Counted from the stretch's first letter, positions 1 to 8,620 are shown. The stretch: DNA of 36,127 nt from Calothrix sp. MO_167.B42 (GCA_030065255.1 JASJCX010000004.1:1-36127); one strand, 5' to 3'. Program-made: numbers and translations. The notes: generated by a model not told the origin, from the letters alone.

Positions 1-452
1 TGTACTTGCATTCTTTGAGTCAATAAATCTGCTGTGGGTTCATCGTTGACTTCTTCTACTAGGGGAAAAATAGAACGTGCAGTTCGTACTACCGCTTCTT
101 GTCCCTCCACCAATAAACGGATCATTTCTTTAGCTTTGGGAACCCCTGGAGTTTCAGGAATGGAGGTTAGTTTAGCATATTCACTATAGGTTCCTGGTGC
201 GGGATGACCCAGGGAGCGAATTCTTTCTGCAACTAAATCTACGGCTAAGGCTAACTCTGTATACTGGGTTTCAAACATTAAATGCAATGTTTGGAACATT
301 GGCCCGGTTACGTTCCAATGGAAACTGTGAGTTTTCAGATACAAAGAATAGGTGTCTGCTAACAAACGAGATAGTCCTTCGGCTATTTTCACACGGTTGG
401 CTTCATCAATGCCGATGTTGACTGGTAGAGATGCTCCTGTCTGAGTTGCCAT
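1..452 (-). CDS. Dps/ferritin-like stress protection protein (partial, C-terminus outside window)
   Basis: The reverse strand encodes a Dps-type ferritin-like protein, read here for 150 codons before it runs off the left edge. Members of this family oxidise Fe(II) with peroxide inside a dodecameric shell and may coat DNA, protecting cells from Fenton chemistry. The visible protein carries the Dps signature near residues 40-85: [12 protein letters not shown], then LH..FE.QY.EL, then [10 protein letters not shown], including the His, Asp and Glu positions that form the inter-subunit ferroxidase site in the family. The ATG at 452 follows an AGGAGG ribosome site five bases upstream, so the start is well supported. 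The neighbouring gene is sulfiredoxin on the same strand, another peroxide-stress function, though a strong hairpin separates them. Confident at family level; which of the several cyanobacterial Dps paralogues this is cannot be decided. Confidence 0.9.
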   Translation of the reverse strand, partial: MATQTGASLPVNIGIDEANRVKIAEGLSRLLADTYSLYLKTHSFHWNVTGPMFQTLHLMFETQYTELALAVDLVAERIRSLGHPAPGTYSEYAKLTSIPETPGVPKAKEMIRLLVEGQEAVVRTARSIFPLVEEVNDEPTADLLTQRMQV

Positions 453-540
453 AATCTCCTCCTAATTGGTTCTTAATTTTAATTAAACTAATTTTTATTA
501 ACTACTACTAGTGCATTGCATTAGTTCACCAGGGGCATTT

Positions 541-573
541 AGATCCCCGACTTCTCAAAGAAGTCGGGGATCT
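541..573. repeat. Perfect 15-bp hairpin (palindromic repeat or bidirectional terminator)
   Basis: Two perfect 15-base arms (AGATCCCCGACTTCT and its complement) flank a three-base CAA loop. The hairpin lies 10 bases after the sulfiredoxin stop on the minus strand and upstream of the dps gene. It lacks a long T-run, so it may be a dispersed palindromic repeat working as a transcript end or RNA stabiliser rather than a classical terminator. Confidence 0.7.
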
Positions 574-583
574 AAAAGGACTA

Positions 584-847
584 CTACGCTAAGTGCATTC
601 TCAATACGCTCTTGGGTGCTTTCCTAACCCTAGCTAGGATAGTTTCTTTGCCTAAACGTTGGCAAGCTTCATAGCGATGACATCCCGAAAATCCGTAGTA
701 TTGCCCATCCACTTCCAAAACATCGATGGGTTCTTGTTGCCCAATTTCCCTAATCGATTCCATTAAGGCTTGTACCTTGTTCGGATCGTTTTGTCTGGGC
801 AAGGGTCGCCGAATTTGGTGCAATGGAATTTGTTCTACCCTGACCAT
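584..847 (-). CDS. srxA: Sulfiredoxin (ParB/Srx fold)
   Basis: An 87-residue protein matching sulfiredoxin, the ATP-dependent enzyme that reduces the sulfinic acid form of over-oxidised 2-Cys peroxiredoxins. The diagnostic motif FSGCHRYEA lies at residues 53-61, with the catalytic cysteine at about residue 56 followed by the His-Arg pair that binds ATP phosphates. The N-terminal IPLHQIRRP and the central KVQALMESIREIGQQEPIDV segments are typical of the ParB/Srx fold. A longer reading (from 871) is possible, but the ATG at 847 has a GGGAGGAG ribosome site at ideal spacing, whereas the upstream ATG does not, so the short form was chosen. It is divergent from the SpoIID-domain gene and lies beside a Dps gene, consistent with peroxide defence. 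Confidence 0.9.
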   Translation of the reverse strand: MVRVEQIPLHQIRRPLPRQNDPNKVQALMESIREIGQQEPIDVLEVDGQYYGFSGCHRYEACQRLGKETILARVRKAPKSVLRMHLA

Positions 848-1007
848 AACAGCTCCTCCCTCAACAGTCATATTTCAACAATAAATAAATCATACTCGTT
901 ATGAGTTTATTTAGCAAGTAATTGTAAAAGCACAATGCTATTATGGGGGTAAAAACGCCACACTTAAGCTATATCAATATTTCGCACTGTTAGTAGAACA
1001 TATTTTC

Positions 1008-2597
1008 ATGAATATTTCGTTCCGGTCTTTTTCTGGCACTGCAATAGCAATTTTTTGTTGGCTGGGGTTCGCGGGGACACCAAGTCTAGGGGCAAGACAA
1101 TCAGATGTGGAGCTGAAGATAGGTATAGTACAGCGATTTGGCAGTCAAGCCAAGTCAGAATTACAATTGCAACCAGCTAAGGGCGATCGCTTGCAGTTGG
1201 AATTTAAACAAGGCAATGGGCAAAAAAGGTTAGTTACGGCTAATCCGGTAAAGTTAGAAATTGGGATGCAAGCTTTATCTCAACCGGTGTTAGATGAACG
1301 GGTGGTGTTGGGGACTTTCCGTACCTTTGAAACTGCTGAGGATAATGCTAATCAATGGCGCAAACAAGGGATTGAGGTAGAAATTGCCCAACCAGAACGC
1401 TGGCAAGTATGGGCAAAAAGGGATGTTTACAATACTCCTTTACTCAGGCGGTTTTTACTGGAAAGTGTGCAAGCTGCTGGTCAAAAAACATCCTATATAG
1501 ATAGCAAAATTTTAAAACAAGTCCCCTTAGTCAGTTGGGTAATCAATGGTTATCGTTACAGCCGCGATCGCGTCAAAATTAGTAGTGGGAAAAATGTAAT
1601 TTTCGTTAGTCAAGGAAAGAGGGCAAGAAACCCCCGTCTTTATGGTGGTAGATTGGCAATTCAGCCCAATGCCTATGGTAACTATACCCTAGTCAATCAT
1701 GTGCCCTTAGAAACCTATTTGCGTGGGGTTGTACCCTATGAAATTGGTACCAATGCCCCCGTGGCATCCCTAGAAGCCCAGAGCATCATTGCCCGCACTT
1801 ATGCCCTGAGGAATTTACGTAGATTTGAAATTGATGGGTATGAATTATGTGCAGATACCCACTGTCAGGTTTACTACGGATTAGATGGAACTTCCAGCAG
1901 TACGGATCAAGCGATCGCGGCTACTAAGGGTATGGTATTAACCTATGACAATCAATTGGTAGATGCCTTATATGCTTCCACCACTGGGGGAGTAACTGCT
2001 GGTTTTAGTGATGTGTGGAATGGAGAAGACCGACCTTATTTAAAGCCAGTTGTGGATGCTCCTAGTAATATTTGGAACTTGTCTGCCAATAGTTTATCCT
2101 CGGAAAGTAACTTCCGGCGGTTTATTAGTTTAAAAGAAGGATTTAATGAAAGCAAATGGAGTATGTTCCGGTGGCGTAGGGAAAGCGATGTCAAAAATAT
2201 TACCAATGGTCTGCAAAAGTTTATGAGGGTAAAAAACAGTCCCTATGCCAAATTTAAAAAACTGCGGGGAATGCAGGTAGTGGAGCGGGGCGAAGGGGGA
2301 CGCATCCTCAAGCTAGCAGTAAAAACCGACATTGGCACTTTTCATTTATACAAAGATGAAGTTCGCAGTGCTTTCTTTGCCCCTAAAAGTACTTTGTTTT
2401 ACTTACAACCCCTAAACAAAGGTAGACCTGGATTATGGGGATATGCTTTTGTTGGTGGAGGATTGGGGCATGGAGTTGGTTTAAGCCAAACTGGAGCGCA
2501 AAACCTAGCGAAACTAGGTTGGTCGAGTGATAAAATTCTCCAGTTTTATTATCCCGGTACTCAAATTAAACCACTCAGCGAAATCCAGAAACCGTAA
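1008..2597 (+). CDS. SpoIID/LytB domain-containing protein
   Basis: A 529-residue exported protein with a SpoIID/LytB domain. In Bacillus SpoIID is a lytic transglycosylase acting on peptidoglycan; the cyanobacterial homologues are usually annotated only by domain. Residues 1-29 form a signal peptide (hydrophobic stretch IAIFCWLGFAG, probable cleavage near LGA). Residues about 85-135 resemble a SPOR-like peptidoglycan-binding segment (GTFRTFETAEDNANQW). The SpoIID core runs from about residue 205 to the end and contains VPLETYLRGVVPYEI, ASLEAQSIIARTYALRN, STTGGVTAGFSDVWNG and the terminal GHGVGLSQTGAQNLA. The glutamate in VPYEI corresponds to the proposed catalytic position. The ATG at 1008 lacks a clear ribosome site. 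A hairpin just after the stop may end transcription. It is not a sporulation gene here; a role in septal or junctional peptidoglycan remodelling is inference. Confidence 0.88.
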   Translation: MNISFRSFSGTAIAIFCWLGFAGTPSLGARQSDVELKIGIVQRFGSQAKSELQLQPAKGDRLQLEFKQGNGQKRLVTANPVKLEIGMQALSQPVLDERVVLGTFRTFETAEDNANQWRKQGIEVEIAQPERWQVWAKRDVYNTPLLRRFLLESVQAAGQKTSYIDSKILKQVPLVSWVINGYRYSRDRVKISSGKNVIFVSQGKRARNPRLYGGRLAIQPNAYGNYTLVNHVPLETYLRGVVPYEIGTNAPVASLEAQSIIARTYALRNLRRFEIDGYELCADTHCQVYYGLDGTSSSTDQAIAATKGMVLTYDNQLVDALYASTTGGVTAGFSDVWNGEDRPYLKPVVDAPSNIWNLSANSLSSESNFRRFISLKEGFNESKWSMFRWRRESDVKNITNGLQKFMRVKNSPYAKFKKLRGMQVVERGEGGRILKLAVKTDIGTFHLYKDEVRSAFFAPKSTLFYLQPLNKGRPGLWGYAFVGGGLGHGVGLSQTGAQNLAKLGWSSDKILQFYYPGTQIKPLSEIQKP

Positions 2598-2605
2598 AAT
2601 TAAAT

Positions 2606-2639
2606 TAAGGCAGGAACACTAATTAATATTCCTGCCTTA
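2606..2639 (+). terminator. Candidate terminator hairpin after the SpoIID-domain gene
   Basis: Eleven-base perfect arms (TAAGGCAGGAA and its complement) enclose a 12-base AT-rich loop, starting nine bases after the stop codon. There is no immediate T-run, so termination efficiency is uncertain. Confidence 0.5.
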
Positions 2640-2804
2640 GACTAAATTTAGATTATATATTTTTGTGCTGTCATTGTTTTAACAAACAGAACATATAGAA
2701 CAGAAAGCACTGATGCAAATCTGTCTCATCTACTTTTTCATGCACCTAGTTATTTACTCTTGGCGATCCTGACAAGATAAGGTTTCTAGGTGCTGGGAAA
2801 ATTC

Positions 2805-3104
2805 CTAGTAGAGTGCTTCTTCTTGGTGGGTTTCGATGGTGCAATCAGAAGTTGGATAAGCAACGCAGGTGAGTACGTATCCACCTTCGATTTGCTCATC
2901 ATCCAAGAAGGATTGGTCGGACTGGTCAATGGTACCAGCTGTGATTTTACCAGCACAAGTGGAGCAAGCACCAGCACGGCAGGAGTAGGGCAGATCCAAA
3001 CCTTTTTCTTCTGCTGCATCTAAGATATAGGTATCGTCTGCCACTTCAATAGTTTCGTTTAAACCTTCAGCTTCGTTGATGAGTGTTACTTTGTAAGTTG
3101 CCAT
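2805..3104 (-). CDS. petF: Plant-type [2Fe-2S] ferredoxin
   Basis: A 99-residue soluble ferredoxin that carries electrons from photosystem I to FNR, nitrite reductase, thioredoxin reductase and other acceptors. Cysteines at residues 42, 47, 50 and 80 form the C-x4-C-x2-C ... C cluster motif ([10 protein letters not shown] and VLTC). The start [14 protein letters not shown] and the acidic end are those of the main vegetative-cell ferredoxin. The open frame extends 44 codons further upstream, but the ATG at 3104 has a GAGAGGA ribosome site and matches the conserved N-terminus. Transcribed alone, with about 470 bases of noncoding DNA upstream. High confidence for the family; the petF1 assignment over paralogues is by sequence feel. 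Confidence 0.93.
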   Translation of the reverse strand: MATYKVTLINEAEGLNETIEVADDTYILDAAEEKGLDLPYSCRAGACSTCAGKITAGTIDQSDQSFLDDEQIEGGYVLTCVAYPTSDCTIETHQEEALY

Positions 3105-3463
3105 TTTATTTTCCTCTCTTTTGCCAGCGGCAGTATAAGCTATCTTCAAGCAATTACCACGGCATATCTGAATTGATCGGCCGTTCATTAAAATTTGCTT
3201 CAATTCTGATACTACGAGAAAAATAGCCGGATGCAACTAGAAAATCCCTCTGATTTACCACGGATTAGTAATGAAATTTAGTTCCTGAATATTGATAAGT
3301 TTTTTTTATTAAAAAAAGGCTGTAAATCCCTATATCATCAAAAATAATTATATTGATCTTTGGAAAAACCTATTTTGCCAATCAATCATCTTGGCTGCTG
3401 GTTTTGATTTACTTATCTGCAAAAATCTTTTTCATATTTTGTGTAGGGTCTTATGTAGGGTCT

Positions 3464-3492
3464 GCTGAATAACCATAAAATATTGATTTATC
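3464..3492. repeat. Solo end of a dispersed element (GCTGAATAAC type)
   Basis: The string GCTGAATAACCATAAAA followed by TATTGATTTATCA recurs, inverted, at 8609-8637 with two or three changes. It looks like the end of an insertion element or MITE with no coding part nearby. The remaining noncoding DNA between petF and bvdR (3105-3531) holds the petF promoter region, but no clear promoter motif could be assigned. Confidence 0.45.
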
Positions 3493-3531
3493 ACAGTCCT
3501 TTTAGGGTATTTATTGGGGAATTAAGTGCTG

Positions 3532-3581
3532 TCCCCTATCCCCTGTACCCTATCCCCTATCCCCTATCCCCTATCCCCTAT
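3532..3581. repeat. Heptanucleotide tandem repeat (CCCCTAT)n
   Basis: About seven copies of CCCCTAT, one degenerate (CCCTGTA), run directly into the ATG of bvdR. This is the STRR class known from heterocystous cyanobacteria. It occupies the place where a ribosome-binding site would be and is readable in frame as an SPIP(L/Y) repeat from a GTG at 3526. Confidence 0.85.
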
Positions 3582-4587
3582 GCATACATCTACAACACCA
3601 TACAAAAGTTCAAGAATTAAGGTGGGTTTAGTTGGTATTGGATATGCAGCCAAAACAAGAGCAAAGGCATTACACAGTGATGAAATTGCTGCGAAAGCTC
3701 AACTTGTGGCTGTTTGCGGTCATTCTCTGGAAAAAACTACTACCTTTGCCCAAGAGTTTAATTGTACAGCGATCGCAACTTGGCAGGAGTTAGTTACCCT
3801 AGAAGATATTGATTTAGTAATTATCTCTACCATTAATCGAGATCATGGGATAATTGCTAAAGCCGCTCTTTCTCAGGATAAACACGTAGTTGTTGAGTAT
3901 CCTCTAGCTTTAGATGTGGGGGAAGCTGAGGAAATTATTGCCCTTGCCCAGACACAAAAAAAACTTCTGCATGTGGAGCATATTGAAGTGCTAGGGGGAG
4001 TACATCAAGCTATCAAGCAAAATCTCCCTCATATTGGTCAAATATTTTATGCCCGTTACAGCACCATCAAATCCCAGTTACCAGCGCCCCGTAAATGGAG
4101 TTACAACCACCAAATGTTTGGTTTTCCCTTGATGGCTGCCCTTTCCCGCGTCCATCGTCTGGTAGATTTGTTTGGTCCAGTTTTAACGGTTAATTGTCAC
4201 AATCGATTTTGGCAGACAGATAGGGAATATTACCAAGGCTGCATATGTGTTGCTCAATTGCAATTTGAGAGTGGATTATTGGGAAACATCACCTACGCTA
4301 AAGGGGAAACCCTATGGCACACTGAGCGCAGATTTGAAATTCATGGGGAAAACGGGGGGATTACGATCAACAAAGAGACAGGAGTTTTATTGCGAGCAGG
4401 GGACAGCATGCCTATGGAAATTGCCAGTCGCCGGGGTCTATTTGCCAAAGATACGGCGATGGTTTTAGACCACCTAATTCGTAATACTCCCTTATATATC
4501 ACCCCTACAGAAAGTTTGTATACCCTGAAGGTTGCTGATGCCGCCAGACGTTCCGCACAAACAGGGCTAACGATGACTATTAATTAA
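3580..4587 (+). CDS. bvdR: Biliverdin reductase (Gfo/Idh/MocA fold)
   Basis: A 335-residue NAD(P)H-dependent oxidoreductase closely resembling cyanobacterial BvdR, which reduces biliverdin to bilirubin and affects phycobiliprotein assembly. The Rossmann start IKVGLVGIGYAAK is followed by STINRDHG, VVVEYPLAL, then the distinctive block LLHVEHIEVLGGVHQAIKQNL, FYARYSTI, PAPRKWSYNHQ and FGFPLMAALSRVHRLVDLFG, all of which I recognise from Synechocystis BvdR. The ATG at 3580 begins just upstream of the conserved region and lies at the end of a CCCCTAT array; a GTG at 3526 would add 18 repeat-encoded residues and is less likely. No ribosome site is visible. The gene ends two bases from the convergent DUF1232 gene. 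Confidence 0.88.
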   Translation: MHTSTTPYKSSRIKVGLVGIGYAAKTRAKALHSDEIAAKAQLVAVCGHSLEKTTTFAQEFNCTAIATWQELVTLEDIDLVIISTINRDHGIIAKAALSQDKHVVVEYPLALDVGEAEEIIALAQTQKKLLHVEHIEVLGGVHQAIKQNLPHIGQIFYARYSTIKSQLPAPRKWSYNHQMFGFPLMAALSRVHRLVDLFGPVLTVNCHNRFWQTDREYYQGCICVAQLQFESGLLGNITYAKGETLWHTERRFEIHGENGGITINKETGVLLRAGDSMPMEIASRRGLFAKDTAMVLDHLIRNTPLYITPTESLYTLKVADAARRSAQTGLTMTIN

Positions 4588-4589
4588 TA

Positions 4590-4910
4590 TTACTTTACAG
4601 ACACAGCATCAACATCAACGGTATTAGCTGTAGATGTATCTACGTGAGTAGTTGCATTAGTTACATTCTCTTCGGTAGATTGACCTTGACGTGATTTAAA
4701 ACTTTCAATCACCAAACTAGAAACTTCAGTAACTAATAGTGTTAATAAAAACACATCATCCACTTGTCCTAAAATTGGAATCACGTCTGGAGAGATATCA
4801 ATGGGGCTAATCAAATAAACCAGCGTGCCTAAAATTACCCACCACCGATACTGAGGATGACGGAGCAAATTACGATACCATGCATAAATAGATTGGATAG
4901 AAAACTTCAT
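4590..4910 (-). CDS. DUF1232 (YkvA-like) small membrane protein
   Basis: A 106-residue protein with the DUF1232 signature: WWVILGTLVYLISPIDISPDVIPILGQVDDVFLL at residues 23-57 supplies a membrane segment and the conserved P-D-xx-P-D/E-xx-P region. The C-terminal 40 residues are a low-complexity Thr/Val/Asp tail. The molecular role of the family is unknown. Its stop codon is only two bases from that of the convergent bvdR, so the two transcripts must overlap or terminate inside each other. A short unrelated open stretch upstream (4919-5014) was not called. Confidence 0.82.
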   Translation of the reverse strand: MKFSIQSIYAWYRNLLRHPQYRWWVILGTLVYLISPIDISPDVIPILGQVDDVFLLTLLVTEVSSLVIESFKSRQGQSTEENVTNATTHVDTSTANTVDVDAVSVK

Positions 4911-5122
4911 GACATTAACCTCGAATTGTCTTTAATTTTGACAAATTATGTCCTAAACTTCCTGTGGGAATAACCGCACTAATTGCTCTGGAAAATGCTA
5001 CCAATCAAATCTGAGTTATTTCCTAACTATTGGTAGTTCCACAATAATAAAAATAGTACATTAAATCAAATAAAGTACTTAGGGATTGTTGCATAAGCAA
5101 TGGATAGAGGAGAGTTACAACT

Positions 5123-5938
5123 GTGGATATATTAGAAACATTTCAAAAGGGCGGCCCTGCAATGTGGCCCCTATTAGCCCTATCAATTTTGTCTTTGAGT
5201 GTTATCTTTGAACGATTGTGGTTCTGGTTACGCATTTTAAGTCAAGAAAGGGCAACTGTCGATCGCGTTTTGGAAGCAGCCCAAGATCATTGGGAGATAG
5301 CTAGGGATATAGCCAAACGGGCAACAGATCAACCTATTGGTAGATTTCTTTATGCACCTTTAAAGCTATCTTCCACAGATGCCGAAACTTTTCGACTAGC
5401 ATTAGAGTCTACTGCTGAGGAAGAGTTAGCTGGCATGCGTCGGGGGGAAAAGCTATTAGAAGTAGTAATCGCCTTATCTCCTTTATTAGGATTATTGGGT
5501 ACGGTTTTAGGTCTAATTACTTCTTTACGTGCCATCCGCATTGGGGATTTGGGTACCCAAGCCGCCGCAGGGGTAACTACTGGGATTGGTGAATCTTTGA
5601 TTAGTACTGCCACTGGGTTAGTAGTAGCCATTTTCACTCTGGTATTTTACCGTTTATTTCAAAGTTTTGTTTTCAACCAAGTTAAAGTTTTTCGCCGGGC
5701 AGGGAACGAATTAGAATTGCAGTATAGGCAATCACCACCAGAATATCGAAATAGTAGAGATGTCAGTGCTTTTGGGGTCAACCCTCCAGAATCTACCACC
5801 AAACCGATGGATACTTCTGATGTAATGGTCACAGAATCTCCAGAAAATCAATTTATCAACTACACCGAACAAAATCAAAACAATTTGGCTGAGACTAGGG
5901 AACAAAAAGATGCTGATACCTTAGGACTTGATAATTAA
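5123..5938 (+). CDS. exbB: ExbB/TolQ/MotA family proton channel protein
   Basis: A 271-residue integral membrane protein of the MotA/TolQ/ExbB family, which with ExbD conducts protons to energise outer-membrane transport (with TonB) or envelope maintenance. Three membrane segments are visible: residues about 13-33 (MWPLLALSILSLSVIFERLWF), 110-135 (VVIALSPLLGLLGTVLGLI) and 150-178 (GIGESLISTATGLVVAIFTLVFY). The ALSPLLGLLGTV and GIGESLISTATGL motifs are family hallmarks. The GTG start at 5123 is preceded by GAGGAG at good spacing. The last 70 residues are a hydrophilic, Asn/Glu-rich tail. exbD follows 42 bases downstream, so the pair is an operon. No tonB gene is in the window. Confidence 0.88.
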   Translation: MDILETFQKGGPAMWPLLALSILSLSVIFERLWFWLRILSQERATVDRVLEAAQDHWEIARDIAKRATDQPIGRFLYAPLKLSSTDAETFRLALESTAEEELAGMRRGEKLLEVVIALSPLLGLLGTVLGLITSLRAIRIGDLGTQAAAGVTTGIGESLISTATGLVVAIFTLVFYRLFQSFVFNQVKVFRRAGNELELQYRQSPPEYRNSRDVSAFGVNPPESTTKPMDTSDVMVTESPENQFINYTEQNQNNLAETREQKDADTLGLDN

Positions 5939-5980
5939 TCAACAAATAAAATCTTGATACCATGGTGTGAGAGGGCAATA

Positions 5981-6574
5981 ATGAAAATTAATCTGCAAAA
6001 TTCTGTTGAAGACGTACAAATTCAAGTTCTTCCCCTAATTGATGTTGTTTTTTGCATACTGACATTTTTTTTGCTAGCAGCTTTGCAATTTACTCGTCAA
6101 CAAGCAATTAATATAGATTTACCTAAAGCGAAAACAGGAACTTCTGCTCAGGTTAATTTAGAGCCGAATAAACGTAACATTTTACCTGTCTCCATAGACG
6201 CAATTGGTCAGACTTTTGTGGAAAAGGAACCTGTAAACAAGGAGAAGTTAGCAATCAAATTAAAACAATACCTAGAACAAAATCCCCAGGGTGTCTTAGT
6301 ATTAAATGCTTCTCGGACTGCTACGTACAATGATGTGATTGAGACATTAGATATATTAAGGGAAGTAGGAGGCGATCGCGTAGCTTTGGGAATAATTCCC
6401 GGTCCTCCCGGGGCTTCTAATAACTCTTCACCTACTCCTGCACCAATTAATCCCACTCCGCAGAATCTTTCCCCTGGCAATTCTAATTCTGGTACACCAC
6501 CATTAAATAACCAAGCGCCGGTGCCAAATGTACCTAGCCAACCCCAAACAGCGCCAGTGCAACCAAGCCCTTGA
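5981..6574 (+). CDS. exbD: ExbD/TolR family biopolymer transport protein
   Basis: A 197-residue partner of the upstream ExbB. The N-terminal segment VQIQVLPLIDVVFCILTFFLLAAL (about residues 12-35) holds the single membrane helix with the conserved aspartate (LIDVVF) that takes part in proton flow. Residues 40-135 form the periplasmic domain, and from about 140 on there is a Pro/Asn/Ser-rich tail (repeated PxP units) that probably reaches through the periplasm. The frame opens at a TTG (5954), but the ATG at 5981 with GAGAGGG six bases upstream fits the conserved N-terminus and was chosen. Co-transcribed with exbB. Confidence 0.86.
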   Translation: MKINLQNSVEDVQIQVLPLIDVVFCILTFFLLAALQFTRQQAINIDLPKAKTGTSAQVNLEPNKRNILPVSIDAIGQTFVEKEPVNKEKLAIKLKQYLEQNPQGVLVLNASRTATYNDVIETLDILREVGGDRVALGIIPGPPGASNNSSPTPAPINPTPQNLSPGNSNSGTPPLNNQAPVPNVPSQPQTAPVQPSP

Positions 6575-7064
6575 GGTTGAGGACCAACTCTTTGAAGAGG
6601 ACAAGGGGCACCGGTACACCGGAGAGGGGGCGAGAACCCCATAAATAAATTAAAAATGATTGAATCGAGTGATTGCAGGGAAATTGACAATCCTTCTCTC
6701 TTGCCCCCTGCCTCTTTCACCCCTTGCCAAATATTGCAAACATAAAGATATATAAAATAAATTGCCCCTATAAATAAAATTCCTGGTAAGTTACATGTTA
6801 CGAGTGAATACCAAGTTGGGGCGATCGCCAGTTATCTATGCTTTAACTTATCCTGACTTAACTCTTTATCTTCTGCTAATGAGCAATATCAACATATTCG
6901 GTAGTGCTTGTTCGCCAATTGGTCGAGAATTAACCGAAAGAAAGTTATGGCAACGGGCATACTCTAGAGTCTATGCTTTGCAACTTAGTATCTTGGTGCG
7001 TTATTTAATTTTTGATTACGTAGTACTTTGTAAATAGTCATTCAAGTTTCAGGGGTTGTGGCTA
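6575..7064. other. Intergenic region, no gene recognised
   Basis: Holds a G-rich stretch (6595-6640, with a CACCGGTACACCGG repeat resembling the fragment at 10615) and an 80-codon open frame at 6795-7037 that matches no family I know and lacks a ribosome site. I see no terminator or RNA. Confidence 0.5.
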
Positions 7065-7430
7065 ATGAATATTGGAGCCTTGTTAATCGCCTGGGTTATA
7101 ACAGCTGCGAGCTTATACATTATTAGTAAATTACCACCCTTAGGAGTAGAAGTTGATTCTCCGGGTAAAGCTTTTATTTCAGCAGCTGTATTGGGAATTG
7201 TCAACGCATTCGTTAGACCAGCTTTACGATTATTTTTTGCAATTCCAAACCTAGTCACTTTTGATTTATTGTCAAGTTTATTCACATTTATTATTACAGT
7301 GGTTTGTTTTGGTCTTGCAGCTTGGTTAGTTCAAGGCTTTCGTCTGCGCTTTGGGATTTGGAGTGCCATTATGGGGGCGTTTGCGCTCTCTTTAATCAGT
7401 GGTTTGATTTACAAATTATTGGGAGTTTAA
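7065..7430 (+). CDS. Phage holin family protein (4-TM, PF04020-like)
   Basis: A 121-residue hydrophobic protein with four membrane segments (about residues 1-20, 35-60, 68-92 and 97-118) and the conserved GIVNAFVRPALRLF and FDLLSSLFTFIITVVCFGLAAWLV blocks of the 'mycobacterial 4 TMS holin' family. Despite the name these proteins are widespread chromosomal membrane proteins with no demonstrated lytic role, and there are no other phage genes here. The ATG at 7065 is about ten bases after AGGGG; a TTG at 7056 abuts that site and is unlikely. Convergent with thf1. Confidence 0.8.
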   Translation: MNIGALLIAWVITAASLYIISKLPPLGVEVDSPGKAFISAAVLGIVNAFVRPALRLFFAIPNLVTFDLLSSLFTFIITVVCFGLAAWLVQGFRLRFGIWSAIMGAFALSLISGLIYKLLGV

Positions 7431-7490
7431 CATCAAAAACTGGGAAAAGGAGTTATGAATCGTGATTTCCTAACCCCTCACCTTTCCCAC

Positions 7491-8201
7491 TTATTCGTTT
7501 TCAGTTGGGGGAACTGCTGCGCTATTATCTGATTGTTTAGTGCGTTGTTCCCGTTTTTTGCGATCAGCAGCCACCATATCTGCCATAACAATTAGAGCTT
7601 GGGTCATTTTATCTAAATTGGAGCGGTATAACTCCAAATCCTTGATCAGCTTTTCATCAGATAAATTCAAGCCATTACCAATGGTTTTAAGTGCTTCATT
7701 GAGCTGCTTTTCATCTTTGACGAATTCTGGATCGGCAGATTCTAATAAACTATACAAACCAATTGCAAATAAACGACTATATTTAAATTGGGAATTATTA
7801 GCGATTGCTTGTAAAGTATTTTGCAAGTCAGCATCTCTATCTAAATGAGTGGTTTGACTTAACCACTCAATTAAATTGGCAACAGGTAAGTCACCGGCTA
7901 CAGCTTGTAAACGTTGAGCGTCTTGTTGATAAATATCTGGATTTACCTCCACAGCCTGGAGGAGGGCATTAAAAATAGATTCCTTGTCCCGTTCTGGCTG
8001 GTAACCTGCCATAAAACGTTCAAAGGTGGTGACGACACCCAAAGCATAAATTGGGTTGTAATTGAAATCTACGTTAACTGATAGTAGATGCATTTCTACC
8101 ATCAATTCTTCCACTACTCGTCGATAAATTGTGTTTATCGGTCGGGAATGAAGGGTGTAGAAGGTTCGCTTCGTATCAGAGACAGTACGGACGTTATTCA
8201 C
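7491..8201 (-). CDS. thf1: Thylakoid formation protein Psb29/Thf1
   Basis: A 236-residue protein matching Psb29/Thf1, needed for photosystem II assembly and repair; it binds FtsH proteases at the thylakoid. The N-terminus VNNVRTVSDTKRTFYTLHSR and the block VVEELMVEMHLLSVN, then YNPIYALGVVTTFERFMAGY and QPERDKESIFNAL, are characteristic. The C-terminal part is helical, with a possible coiled coil around KDLELYRSNLDKMTQALIVM. The frame extends 41 codons further upstream, but homologues start at the NNVRTVSD segment, and a GTG at 8201 encodes exactly that position. No convincing ribosome site is visible. A lysine/glutamate-rich tail ends the protein. Confidence 0.9.
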   Translation of the reverse strand: MNNVRTVSDTKRTFYTLHSRPINTIYRRVVEELMVEMHLLSVNVDFNYNPIYALGVVTTFERFMAGYQPERDKESIFNALLQAVEVNPDIYQQDAQRLQAVAGDLPVANLIEWLSQTTHLDRDADLQNTLQAIANNSQFKYSRLFAIGLYSLLESADPEFVKDEKQLNEALKTIGNGLNLSDEKLIKDLELYRSNLDKMTQALIVMADMVAADRKKREQRTKQSDNSAAVPPTENE

Positions 8202-8437
8202 AAATTTTTCAGGACAATGTAATTTTATTCTCTCGCTTCCAGTCAACTTTGCCAAGTTGAGGTTGGAGGTGACAGCAATGGTTCGATATTTAGAATAACT
8301 TATCAAGCTATACGATAGGTGCAAAATTATTTTCCATGTGGATGGGGTTTGAAAATATGTCCTAATGGGACAAACTACTAGTGTTCCACCACATTAATAA
8401 TTAGGGTTTGCAACAAAAAGTCTTTTAGCGGGGGTAG

Positions 8438-8465
8438 GCTTCGGCCGTGAGCTCAGCCGAACGGG
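8438..8465. repeat. Palindromic dispersed repeat (GTTCGGC/GAGCTC family), copy 1
   Basis: A 28-bp sequence, identical as reverse complement to 27318-27345, and related to 10535-10606 and 30169-30201. Its centre is a GTGAGCTCA core flanked by CGGCC and GCCGAAC arms. Confidence 0.75.
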
Positions 8466-8493
8466 AATAGGGAATAGGCAATAGGCAATAGTT
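8464..8493. repeat. Heptanucleotide repeat (GGSAATA)n
   Basis: Four units of GGGAATA or GGCAATA directly follow the palindromic repeat. The rest of the thf1 upstream region (8202-8620) contains a TACTAGTG motif at 8381, shared with 24416 and 509, and an imperfect inverted TGCAAGGA/TCCTTGCA pair near 8538-8577. No gene is seen. Confidence 0.7.
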
Positions 8494-8620
8494 ACAGCCT
8501 CTTTGTTTCTATTTTTTTACCCGCAAAAAAATACCAGATGCAAGGATTTTGGGTTGAAAATCTTAATTTCCTTGCACGCCCTTTCCCAAAAAATAGCCCA
8601 AAAATATTGATAAATCAATG

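Noticed and set aside
881-915. Imperfect palindrome between srxA and the SpoIID-domain gene
   Set aside because: The AAATAAA/TTTATTT and ACTC/GAGT arms are AT-rich and cannot all pair at once; too weak to call an operator.
2786-3023. Open frames overlapping petF on both strands
   Set aside because: Shadows of the ferredoxin gene in other frames.
4919-5014. Short open stretch ending ...GITALIALENATNQI-stop
   Set aside because: Reads like a protein end but has no start and no recognised family; too short to call.
6795-7037. 80-codon open frame between exbD and the holin-like gene
   Set aside because: No ribosome site, no recognisable domain, and composition unlike its neighbours; probably chance.
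7065-7430. Prophage lysis gene
   Set aside because: The holin-like family is common in cyanobacterial chromosomes and no other phage gene is in the window.
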